A stretch of DNA of 64,000 bases, taken from contig JADNRY010000200.1 in NCBI GenBank assembly GCA_015501585.1, positions 50,366 to 114,365 of the forward strand. Direction: 5' to 3'. The DNA is from Rhodocollybia butyracea. Taxonomy: Eukaryota > Basidiomycota > Agaricomycetes > Agaricales > Omphalotaceae. A program made the position numbers and the translations under genes. The notes below the pieces were generated by a model that worked only from the letters and a program-made list of their open reading frames with translations, ran no database searches and was not told where the DNA came from. Each line of letters starts with the position of its first letter. Position 1 is the first letter of the stretch. Shown one piece after another: positions 32,811 to 43,763 of this stretch.

Positions 32811-33869
32811 CGATTCTACACTATAGGCATATACACACTCTTTTTTCATTTATTAACAACCACTACTATCATTAATATTTTACCACTTAACACTATCACA
32901 TACATTCATTACTTATCTTCTCAACACAACTTTGGATAATGCTGCACATTACCATGGAAGCTGCAAAGACCCTTCCACACAGTATTGACTCATTATTAGT
33001 CAACTCCGGTTCCACTAAATGACTCAATATCAGTCATCCATGACTCTACTGAATGACTCAACATCAGTCATCCGCAGTTCCGCTTAAATGACTCAGTAAC
33101 AGTCATTGCACACCATTCCACAGTCATGCTGACTGATCCGCAGCATTTCCGCAGTTATGACTCAAATCTAGTCATTCTGCAGCATTTCCTAACTAGTACA
33201 TATTAAACAGTATATAAGGAAGCCAGATTTACCAATGTACAGTAGACGTATTATTTTTCTTAAATCCAAACCCCCACTTGTTTGCTGTTATCACTTGTGT
33301 GAATCACCAGACCAACTCATTGTATCTTGTTGAGCTATCTCCAAGCTACAATACACATTTATACATCTTGTTGAGCTAACTCCAAGTTGTATCCACTAAT
33401 ATTCACCTGTTGAGCTATCTCCTAGTGAATACTTCTTTAATTGCCACTTGTTGAGCTATCTCCGAGTTGCAACTTCCTATTACTTGTTGAGCTATCTCCA
33501 AGTATTAGACATCACACTCACTATTACTTGTTGAGCTATCTCCGAGTATTAGACACCATACTCACTACTACTTGTCGAGCCATCTCCGAGTATTAGTTCT
33601 GATTCATATTACTGCTTGTCGAGCCATCTCCGAGGGTAATCTTATTATTATTTGTCGAGCTATCTCCAAATAATAAGTTCTGTGAGTTTCGTATTACAAA
33701 CTAGTTACTAACTTTACTTGAGCCTAGTTGTTTGAGTATATATTTTTTGCCTAGCGGTTTCAACGAACGGAAAGGCTTGCTCTATAATCTCATTAATTTC
33801 TCTTATCATTTTTACTGCCGAGTTACGTACTGTGAAGGTTTGGACGAGACTATTGATCGAGTCATAACA
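32811..33869 (+). repeat. 3' LTR of Ty3/gypsy element 1
   Basis: 1059 bp, beginning TGTTATGACC and ending GTCATAACA. TATATAAG is at 33211. Nine stem-loop units lie at 33317-33677. The 3' half is nearly identical to the 5' LTR, but U3 differs: the CRE-like words of the 5' LTR are absent and there are extra atgactca...agtcat repeats. The right flank (ataagcccac) and the left flank of the 5' LTR (cagcagaca) show no shared target duplication and belong to different disrupted genes, so this may not be a simple single insertion. Confidence 0.88.
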
Positions 33870-35118
33870 ATAAGCCCACTTAAGGGCGACGTCATCCCAC
33901 CCTGTCATTGCCGCCAAGGTATTGAATCGGGTGTTATACTTCCAAACCTGTTCATTCTCCTTCATCCGAATATTACCGAGTTTATCTTCGGCTTCACCCT
34001 GGGCATCAAAAAGACCGAAATGGTCTTGAAGTTCCTTCACAAGTGCCGAAAAGGAGTTCATCCATGCCAGGGGGGTTTATCGGGTTCAGATCCAGGATGT
34101 CCGGTACAAACCATTCCCAAGCGGATCCGCTAAGGAAGGAAAGAGCATACATGACCTTTTTCTGGTCAGTGAAGTATGAAGGGCGGTCAATAAAGACAAA
34201 GGAAAGGGAAACGAGAAACTCCTTGAGTTTCCGAGGTTCAGAGCCGTCGAAAACATCGGGCTCCTTGACTTTGGCTTTGCCTTCCGATGGTTCGGTTGAC
34301 TTGCCACCGAGGAGGGTCAAAGCATTTGCGATGGAATCGATAGATCCTCCGAATTTGTCCATTAGTTCCAATACTGCACCGGCATCAGGCTGGCCGTGAG
34401 CATCGAGAAATCTACCACTGCGGTGGGGACCGCCGGGGGGACCACCACCACCACCATTACCTGGGGGAGGGGGCGGAGGAGGACCACCACCACCACCATT
34501 ACCTGGGGGAGGGGGCGGAGGAGGACCACCACCACCACCACCACCATTACCTGGGTCGTCCGGAGATCCAGGGGGTCCAGGAGGATCAGGGGGAGCATCC
34601 CCATCATCACCATCAGGGTTGTTAGGAGGGTCATCGGGAGGATTGTCGGGAGGATTATCATCCGGATTCTCACCTTCATCTGCAAATCCTCCTTCTCCTG
34701 TGTCCTCTGGTTGTTCGACAATCGGAGGCCGGTCGTCACCCGTAGTGGTACGAGATCGGTTTGAGAAGAGAGCTCCTTGGAGCTGTTCGGCAAAGGAAGG
34801 GGAAGGTGCCGAAGCAATCCTTCCGCGACGAGGGGTAAGGACTAGTGCAGTACCACTAGCACTGGGCATTTCCTTAATATTGTATTGGTCGACATTGATG
34901 TTACCTAGAACTGCCTCAGTAGAGACAGAAGTGTTTGGAACAGCTGTTGCGGGTCCGAAGCCACCCGAGCCACGTCGGTGAGGGTTTCCGGCCGCAGAAA
35001 TAGAATCATTGTAAGGCACAAATGACTGAGCATTGGCCACAAAGGGATTAGGAGTCTCGGTTGGCTGGATCCGAGTCTCAGAGACTGTCCGAATTCTAGG
35101 AGGTTTTCTTGGAGGCAT
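33870..35118 (-). pseudogene. Gag of a second Ty3/gypsy element (opposite orientation), truncated
   Basis: The start MPPRKPPRIRTVSETRIQPT is at 35118. A Pro/Asp/Asn-rich region follows, then glycine/proline tandem repeats (PPPPPPPGNGGGGG, encoded by a roughly 60-bp repeat at 34437-34555). Next come VKEPDVFDGSEPRKLKEFLV and the gag domain. In a homopolymer C run near 34072 the frame shifts by one base and resumes as NSFSALVKELQDHFGLFDAQ with G-E-A-E-D-K-L, ending at 33870 where the LTR of element 1 begins. The protein is cut inside the gag domain and no pol remains. The gag type (VFDGS ... F-L ... YALS-x-L-x-G-x-A) is typical of basidiomycete gypsy elements. Confidence 0.82.
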
Positions 35119-35150
35119 TTGTTTAAAAAAAACAGTTTTGTCAGATACGG

Positions 35151-35816
35151 TGTTAACGAGTACAAGTTTAAATATACTGTTAAGATCGTGCAAGACCAAA
35201 GGGACCTGATCGTATCCGAAAGGTATGAATTGACGAAGTAGGTCTCGGACCGATATCAGAGATCAAAGAAGAAGTGGGACGTGCGGTATAGCTATTAGCT
35301 AGACCCTCGTCACGCCGAATAGTCCCGAGATGAAGTTCAAGAGACAAAGATAGATTCGGCTGATGTAACGGCCGACGAGTAAGACGGAAGAAGGATAGAC
35401 TAGGGCGGAACTTAGTCGGACAGAAGGTCTGGTTTATCCAAGTTGATATTTAAACTGAGGACTACTGTACAAGGTTGTACTACTTATATACTAAGAGTCC
35501 GGGGCTTCCGGATCGGTAGAAGACAATAGTCGGAAACGTATACGGAAGACCGAAGTAAGTAATACAATCATAAGACAATAATACTCAATAGATCGGAAAG
35601 GGAATATAATCGAAAGATAATAAGAACCAATTAGAAAGTAATCCGAAAGGTCCAATGGCGGTACGTCATCGGACGAAGATAACAGATAAGATAGGAAGAT
35701 AACGAAAAGAGATAAGATGACAGAAATAGACGGGATGGAATCGGAATGGTGCTGGGATGATAGTAGAGGTGATCCGGCGATGAACCGAGGGATGCCGATG
35801 CGGCATGGTCGTAACA
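35151..35816 (-). repeat. LTR of Ty3/gypsy element 2
   Basis: Read on the minus strand it begins TGTTACGACC at 35816 and ends CTCGTTAACA at 35151, 33 bp before the gag ATG. A TATATAAG box lies near 35484 in the expected orientation. Ends and TATA context resemble element 1 (TGTTATGACC ... TATATAAGTAG), so the two are related, but this LTR does not carry the stem-loop array. The far end was chosen from the inverted match of the termini, not from a second LTR copy. Confidence 0.6.
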
Positions 35817-36704
35817 GATTGTAAAGTTGCAAGGACAGGAATATAGGTGATACAATGGGACTGCAAATATGAGAGTTGCTAAATTTAAAAGAGCAAAATA
35901 CCGTGCATACCCATTGTTAGATAATAGACTGTAAGTATTGTCAAGTTGGAGAGACAAATCTGATATATTGTATGTGTGTTTTTCCGTTCATGCTTGCCAG
36001 CATTTATGAATAGCGGAGCAATTAGAACGGCTTCATCCAAGATATTGAGGCAAGAGAACTGCAGAAGGTAACACGCTGTTTGACAAACTGGACACCTCAA
36101 TCACCAATCAATCACATCAAAAAAAATCCCTTTTGACTTAAGGTATTGCCAGATGCAGCAGAGAGGCAAGGATGCAGGAGATGACATTGATGAAGTAACA
36201 TCCGTTGAGGTTTAGTTTTGAGTCCCAGTTGTGCATTCAGGGGTGTACATTTCCCAAACATTTCCTCGGCGGTCCGGAGGCAAGCTTTAGCTTTCTTGTA
36301 CATTTGGCAGATCTGGTGTGGGTAAAGAATTGGATGGAGAGTGTACCCCATGGTACCGGATAGGAAAGAGGGTGAAGCAACAGCAGAGGTATTGGTAGAC
36401 TGGGGCTAGTACTGTTTGACCGGTACGCGTACTTACTAAAACATCTGGATTTTGGAAGGTGTTGTCTAGGAGCAGTGTTGACTATTGAGTTACTTATTGA
36501 GTTATTGAGCGTATAACTCCATGTTTTGTGTATCAGAATGTAGTGGTTTGGTCAATGGAGAAGAGCTTGCTGAACCGTACTCTTTACTGGGGTCAATACG
36601 TCAATGCAACAGATACAATTATTAGAAACTGCAAGTGAGTACATTAATACACTATGAAAGCCCACCGTGAGCGTGAGCGCCTCACTGCCCTGTCATCTGA
36701 ATGT

Positions 36705-38009
36705 CTAGGTTGGCTTGTATAATTTCTGAAACTCAGCCAAGATTGTCTTCCATTCCTCTGCCATTTTCTCAGCCTTCTCCTTGGCCTTCTCCCCCTCCTC
36801 ACTAGGTTCACCCTTAAAAGGTACAAAGTGGTCCTGACCTGGCTTGCCTTTGCTAATGGCAGTGTACCATTCGTTGGGATCGGGCCTCATGCCCCCTGGG
36901 ACTAGCTTCCGACCCCCATCAGTATACCCATCAAGCAAAGCATATATGTATGAGGAACGCAAGGAAAACCAGATCCCAGCAAGTACTCACCCCGCCTGCA
37001 AACCACCCAAAACACGGATTCGCATCAGTACACTCTACTGGCAGTCCGGTGATTTTGAAATAAACCCATTGCCGGTTGTCTTTTGATGGTGCATATGAAC
37101 CTTTGTAGGCTATTTCGGCCTTCGTATTATCCAAGGCATTGAGCGCTTCGGTCATGCTTGACTCTCTTTTTGATCGGAATTTAGTGTCGCCGGTTCCCTG
37201 CTCTGCACCTGTTATATCAATGAAGGTCACGGTGGCATGCCCCTCGCCCTGACAATATGTGAGTATTAGGTATAATGACGATTCGGCTTGTGGTACCGTT
37301 GATGACAATCCGGCTTGTGGTGCCATAAACTGCAAGTTAAACTCATCCCAAATGAGACCCCATTCCTTATCCTTTGATAACCTGTCTGTCTTAACCTCTG
37401 GGGGTTCGCCCATAATAGATTTAAACCGGTTCCGGCCTGGGGGACCTTTGCTAATGCCCATATACACCGCGCCCAGGGGGCTGCTGCCACCTCTTAGAAC
37501 ATCTAACAAAGCACTTATGAGGAAGACAAGGAAAACAAGATTCTGGAACAAGTGCTAACCCCCATATGCTATCCATCCAAAACATGGATTAGCATCAGTG
37601 CACTCCTTGTGCACTCCAGTGACTGTGAAATAACCCCATTGCCGCCCAGACCCCTTGGGGTTCTTGTCCATAAACCTGAGTCATAGGTTACCTTTCCGGC
37701 CAACGACAACCCAGTTGCCTCCTGGAGCGCGGTGGTGAAGGCCTTTTTCCAACCGCCAACTTCATCAGTTTTCACTTGATTTTACGGGGGTTTACCTGTT
37801 TCGTGATCAATGAAGGTCACGGTGACCTTATTCTAGCAAGATGTGAGTCTTAGGTACAGTATGATTAACCAGCATCAAGCACTTACTTTCCGACGCTGCT
37901 GTATTGCTAGACCCATGGGTCTTTCTGGTCTTTCATCCACCGGTAGAGAGCACACAGCAAGTATTGAGCTAGCAATGAGTGAAAAGAGAAGAGGAGTGGC
38001 AAAGCGCAT
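36705..38009 (-). pseudogene. Secreted protein gene with two tandem modules, first module decayed
   Basis: The ATG at 38009 starts MRFATPLLFSLIASSILAVC, a signal peptide. A module then appears twice. Part A is V-T-F-I-D ... R-Q-W-x-Y-F-x-(I/V)-T-G ... ECTDANPCFGW. Part B is I-S-K-G-x-P-G-x-(N/D)-x-F ... G-E-P. The first copy has a stop soon after VTVTFIDHETG and a frameshift near 37685. The second copy (about 37250-36705) is clean and ends EFQKLYKPT. Introns sit at matching places in both copies (after the CFGW block). A tataaa box lies about 125 bp upstream. It resembles a small secreted protein; function unknown. Neighbours are transposon remnants. Confidence 0.6.
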
Positions 38010-40151
38010 TTTCGATAATTGTATCAAGTGAATGGTGATATTACAGATTGCCAGCAAGCTGTATTCGAGTGGGAGATTGGTGGGAGAGTCACTGAACCTG
38101 CAGAACTACTGGAACATTTCCATTCACAAGCTGCTTTTTATAAAGACCTATAGTGGATATGATTGGTCAAACCCAGACCCACCTGTAAGTCAGCTCGCCC
38201 TTGTGAGTACTGTATGACAGCCCCCCCTGTAAGAATAAGTTCATCATTCCATGGGAATGATTGAGGAATGACTCTGTACACAGGATGGTCCCAGAGCTGA
38301 GTGTTCAAACATTGTTAGATCACAAGCCAATGTTAACGTTGGCAACGTCAGCTGTACAGGGCCTACTACTACAGGCAGTGACTTTGTGACTTGGCAGTTC
38401 ATTTCCGAGCTCAAGAACTTACACATTAGCATAGGGGGGCAATCATAGGTGGCCATAAGGTCTGAGTACTGTTAGCTGCGAATCGCAATTCTATGATGGC
38501 GTGGTGGCAGAAGTGATTAGACGCCAGTACACTGACTTGCCATCTATTTCCATCACATATCTGGCCTTGAGCAGTAGTATACTGACTTGACCTTTCATTC
38601 AAGGAGTAAGTGTCTTGCACTCAATAGTTGTAGTACTAGTTATGGGTTAGGGGTCAGTATTGTTTGATCATTGAATGACTTTTAATTCACTGGAAACACT
38701 TTGAAGAACCGAAATGAAGTTGCTGGATCATCTTCCTTGATCCATCCATTGACAGGCCTCCTGAGTGTAATATATGTTTGTAGACTCGTTATCCTCAATC
38801 AAATGCCCCGAAAGTTGACAAAAGATCGGGCAAGTGAGCTCTTTTTTCCATTCCTCTGAATATTGAATGCTATGTTATATACATAGTAGTTCAAAGTAGT
38901 GCCACCTGTATGGGCATTTAGCGAAATGTTGAGTTATATCTGAGGTGTATGGGGAATTCCTTCTTGACTCTGCCTCGCCGGTTGAGGATGATGAGCATCA
39001 CCACATCATCGGGCCACAGATGTAAAGGATATCGCCGTGAGGAGGTAACATTTACTCCTGATGCCTTTCTGAGGAGTACAGTCCTGGTGTATCTGGAGCC
39101 TTCGCTGAATGAAAGATGTGTCTTTTGTGGGAGACTCGTCACTATGGACGAATGTTACGGTATGTTTTAATTTCTGATTCTTGTTTCAAAGGGTTTGCAG
39201 CTGACCGTTCAGTAGCTTCTGCATAGAGATTTATACACTCTACTTGTGGGACTGCTCTCACTACTGAATCAGCTTTGCTGCCAGTGGGTAGGCTCTTTCA
39301 TCGGATTGCTTTCTAAGCATTCTGACTCTTTCACAAGGACATATAGATGTTATCCATAGTGTGTGGCGGAGATACGCCTGTCATTATTGTTCCAAGAAAT
39401 TTACTTACTTATGCACGGCCAAGTAGCGTCACAAACAAGCAAAAGGCTCCTGGATACGAGGCTACACTTCATTTCCTACTTACGCTGACGAAGTAAATCT
39501 GACTTCAAAGCAATAGAATTGTTCTCGATGTCTCCGGAATCCCTCCTTCCTCCGACAAAGGTCAAAGGCTACAAGAAAGATGCGAGTGACAGGCTAGGAA
39601 ACTTGAAACCGCTGGTCTCCGCTGCACCCCGAAACAGCTACTATAGTAGTTCCAGTGAACCTTGCGGGCGAGAGTTGGTATATAAATTTTTGGGCTCAAA
39701 CATTACTCGAACATATGTATGTATAAGGAATCGTCAAGCTGTTGAGCTCCATACGAGTCTACGTGAGGATCTCGACATTATTAGGTATACTTACAAGGCC
39801 TGAGTAGTAGTTACTTAAAGTAGATACTTATCTAACAGCTCTGGACTTGTTCTATGTAAATTTTCACTTATGAATCTAGTTACCTTTCTATCATCTCACA
39901 GTCTGATTAAGACTACTTCTAATCAATCTTAACTTGTTTATTCCATTCTAGAGGGAGTTTATTTTGTAGAAAAGACTACTCAAAGCCACCAAGGAACTTG
40001 AAGCTACTCCTGCACCAAAAAGCATGAGAGTTTCACATCTGGAGCCCACTGCAAGGGGGGTAAAATCCAGTAAGAGTCTTTTTGTGAATAAATCCCTCTT
40101 CTACAGGCCAATACAGCCCAGCCACGGCGAGAAGGCCTCCGTCCATGTCGA
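38010..40151. other. No supported gene
   Basis: The promoter region of the secreted-protein gene occupies the left edge. Short frames at 38949-39170 and 39519-39803 have no motif, intron or promoter support. No RNA gene or repeat was recognised. Confidence 0.4.
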
Positions 40152-40921
40152 TTGTCTCCAGAGACAGAAGCTCTTCTCACTTCACTCCAGTTGGCCGAGT
40201 TATCCTTCGAAGTCTCAGATTTATTTGAGCTTGTATCGGACAACAAGGCTATTCACAACAACTTATCTTTGATTGATGTCTGTCTTGATAGTCAATCTTC
40301 TCGGTTGAGCTCATCTTGCCAATCATTAGTGTCAAGCTTAACTCGATCACTAAATTTGTCTCCTGTCCAGGAGCCTCGCCTGGATTCGATCTCTTACCCG
40401 GACCTGTCTGCAAATCTATCCTTGAATATGGCTACTACTACTACTCCTCTCCCGTCCTGCAGCGAGCGCAAAGCGCCCAAGTGGGACTGCCAGTACAAAG
40501 AACAACTCCCCACCTTTTTTGAAGAATATGAGACTGTTGCGCATGAAGCCGGCATCTCTGGCGATGACGACAGGATGAAGAAGGAAGTCCTCCGATATGT
40601 TGATGTGCTAACTATGTGCTTTTGGAGAACTTTAGATACTTATTCTGGTGTTGCGAATACATGGGTCAAATTCAAAACCGAGGTTTTGTCTCATTACCCC
40701 GGAGCAGAGAAATTGCCTGAAGCTACTACCGAGGATCTGAAGAAGATCGTTGTTAAGCATGCTAAAGAAGGTGTTTCTAATACTCAATCGCTCGCCCAAT
40801 ACCACAGAGAATTTGCCACTACTGCTAAATCATTGGCAGATCATGATATCCTATCCGCCGTTCAACTTGCTAGCTTCTACTTTCAGGCATTCCCTGATTC
40901 AGTTAGGACCCGCCTGGATAC
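40152..40921 (+). pseudogene. Gag fragment of a third gypsy-type element
   Basis: The open frame has a heptad-rich N-terminal region (LLTSLQLAELSFEVSDLFEL), then APKWDCQYKEQLPTFFEEYE, KKEVLRYVDVLTMCFWRTLD and AQYHREFATTAKSLADHDIL. The A-P-x-W-D ... L-P-x-F-F-E-E-(F/Y)-E ... W ... Y-x-R-E-F pattern is that of a basidiomycete retrotransposon gag. A possible internal start is at 40428. The frame runs into the 2-kb repeat at about 40922 and is cut there; no pol or LTR of this element remains. Confidence 0.72.
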
Positions 40922-43025
40922 TCGTTATTTGGGTATTTACGTGTAGGTGTGTGAAAGGTTCTATAAAACAACCTAACAAAAACACTACCGCACCTAACCA
41001 GACTATCAATATGTAAGGGAGCGAGGGCGGGTTGTCAGAGATTCCCCAAGGGAAAGTTTGATAGTATCGGAGGTATGCACGCGGTTGCTCCAGGTTCAAG
41101 ACCGTTGCGTTAACATGGGTAACTAAGCTTGGACAACTCTTAGAACTGAGTCGAGGGAAGCCCAGCTGGGTGTACATATGTACGAGGGAACATCGGGATG
41201 TCCGAATCAATATAACCAAACCAAAACCAATAATGCGTATGTGTCCAAAACCAAATAATCAAAACCAAAACCAATACAACGAAACTAAGATTCTCCTAGG
41301 CAAACTCTGGCACTAGCTAGAATAGTAACTTCGAGGTTTGTCAACAACCCTAGGCAAGCTCTGGCACTAGCTGCTGTGATGCCGTAAAGTCCTTGACCAA
41401 ACTCTGGGCCAAGCTACAATATTGTGAGTGAACTTAATCACTAGGAACTCATACCACAATCTTAGTGGCTTGCCTAACTTCACAGGGAAGTCGACTAAGG
41501 AACCCTCACTCTGGAGCCGAATAATTCCTTACTAGAAACCGTCCCCTCTAAGGAAGCAACTAGATTTAAGGTCGATCTGGAGTTCGAGGGAACTCACATG
41601 CTCAAGACTCGATCAGATTCTCAAGTGGGCCAAAGGAAGTTTGTGAAATTCTATTACAGGCCAAATTCTGCCGAGCAAGTAATATGACAGTAAATCAAAC
41701 TCCTTGAAGAAACTATCAGTCACTCTGCGGTAAAGCGTCGAGACTGGCTAACAACTTCGTGAAGCAACTAACACTTCTCCGCGGGAACACGTAGAGAGGT
41801 GACCAGCTACTTACTAGGTGAAGAAACTAACAACCAACTCGTAGTTAAGTAGAGAAGTGTCACGCTACTAGTCCCGAGGACGTTCTACGGAGCTCACTTC
41901 CTAACATACAAATTGAGGGAAAGATCCTCTGAGGTGAAGGAACACAACCAATCTCGTACAGGGGAGGTGGCAAGTAACTTCTCTTATTGAATAAATATAT
42001 CTGGCTTATATACTGAGTAGAGAGAGTTTAATACAAAAAATAGATGAAACAGATACAGAGAGAGACGGAAAGAGAGTGGAACAGAGGAATCTGGCTCGGA
42101 AAGGAAACTCCAGCCTATATATGGTACACACAATAAAGAAATAGTCCATTCTTGGGTATATATCAGAGGTAAAATATGATTTCATGAGGATTAACATAGT
42201 TTTAGAGTGTTTTGATCCGAGCAAGGTTTCTCCAATTACTCCACAATTCTCCGGGGTCAGGAGTACCTTTACGCTTCATGATCACTCGCCGCCCGGTTTC
42301 CATTGGGTGAGTTTCATTCTATTCCTCAGATAGTTTTGTCCATCCTGAGTGTGATTAACATTCTCTCAGAAGGCCAGTTGTCTAGCTTTCCAACGGCACC
42401 ACTTATGATAGTCTTGAGCAACTGCACTGAGTATGTACAAGTGATTCCCAATAGTCGGCTTTAACGGATAAGACCTTCCGTGTATGATTTCTAAGATCAA
42501 ATGTTTCGATTTGCCAAGGCTATCCCGGTGCGTAGCTTTCCATAGGACCGCTAAGCATGTTTCTACCGTCCTCACGGTTACGACCGGTGCCGTGAATAGA
42601 CTTCTACGGTTTCCTCGGGATCGTTCTGGTCCATTGTTACAGACTGTAAAGTCCACATCTTAACATAGCTCATTGGGGGTCTTAGTGCGAGGGATGCCTT
42701 CCCTCATAATTCCTTCCTCGAGTAACACATTGGCTTAGTACTTATCCGCTTCGAGATGTCCTGTAGTTTAGAGAGTATGCACTCTTGGGTATAACTAGAT
42801 TGACGATCTAGCGTTACATCTCCGGGCAGCCCAGGTATCCTTGCTAGCTTGGCTCTAGGCTACGCTTGTGGGCGTACCTTCACAGCTTGCTGAGTATTAT
42901 TGTTAAGTTCTTTGCCTCGGCAACAGCTATCATGCTCGGGCTCCGTATAACTCTCTTATTGCATTGTATAACGCATACAAAATGTCAAAATGTATGGTTA
43001 CATGCCTTAGGCCAATATTAGGCCT
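40922..43025. repeat. 2-kb non-coding interspersed repeat, copy A
   Basis: Starts near tatttgggtatttacgtgta and ends near ttaggcctaata; the same sequence recurs at 49418-51258. It contains no protein that survives comparison of the two copies. It includes TATA-like atatatctggcttatatac and long AC-rich stretches. Left flank is a gypsy gag, right flank a copia gag, with no matching target duplication, so this copy sits at a recombination junction. Class unknown: LARD-like, Helitron-like (ends CTAA before T) or other. Confidence 0.7.
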
Positions 43026-43763
43026 AATAACGCCTCTGCCGTTGACCGGGCTGCTGTTAGACGTGATCACAGGGAGGATATGCGATCCTACGAGGAATCA
43101 ATTACTTGTAATGACAAGGCTATTGGGATCATCAAAGAGCACCTTGCGCCGGAGCAGCTTCTTCTCATTGAAAAGCTCACATCCGCCAAGGACGTCTGGA
43201 CTAAGCTTAAGGAAGCTCATGCTGGCACCACCGCTGGTCTTGAAGCCTTCTATATCAAGTGTGGTATGATGGATAAACGGTATGAGCATGGTGATAACAT
43301 GCAGGATCACATTAACTTATATGCTCTCGAGAACAAGAAGCTCTCTGACACTGACGCTTTTGGAGACCAGTTCCTTGCGGAACTTATGCTCACTTCTCTT
43401 CCTCGTACTATTGATGACTCTCCTAACACTTGGGAGACGTTTACCATTGTCACTCTTGCTGCCGTTACTCAAACAAACAAGCTCACCTCTTCTTTTGTCA
43501 CCTCCCGCCTCATTGCGGAGTATCGATGTCTCACTTCCGGTGATGATTCTTCTGAGGCGGCTAACGCTGCCGCTGTTAGAGGGAAATCTAAACCAAAGAA
43601 GAAACCCAAGAAAGGTCTGCTCTGTTCCTACTGTCACAAAGGTCCTCACCTTGTCGAAGACTGTAACCACAAGAAGCGAGATGAGGAAGCATCCCGCCGC
43701 ACTGCGTCCACTCCTAGAAGCAGTGGGAGATCTAGTAGGAAGCCTACTGCCGCTGCCGCCTAA
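43026..43763 (+). pseudogene. Ty1/copia Gag, 5' truncated
   Basis: The frame is open from the repeat boundary (NNASAVDRAAVRRDHREDMR), so the N-terminal part is missing. It continues with KEHLAPEQLLLIEKLTSAKD and VWTKLKEAH, characteristic of copia gag (UBN2 type). The zinc knuckle CSYCHKGPHLVEDC (C-x2-C-x4-H-x4-C) lies near 43620. It ends with TAA at 43761-43763, and the pol frame continues in the same phase directly after. Whether the TAA is natural readthrough or decay cannot be told. Confidence 0.82.

Noticed and set aside
34396..34764. Plus-strand Thr/Gly/Arg-repeat frame
   Set aside because: It is the antisense of the Gly/Pro tandem repeat in the second gypsy gag.
42006..42656. Minus-strand frames that recur at 50234-50425 and 50607-50885
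   Set aside because: Conserved because both lie in copies of the same 2-kb repeat. The longer pair differs in length and end, with no motif or promoter.
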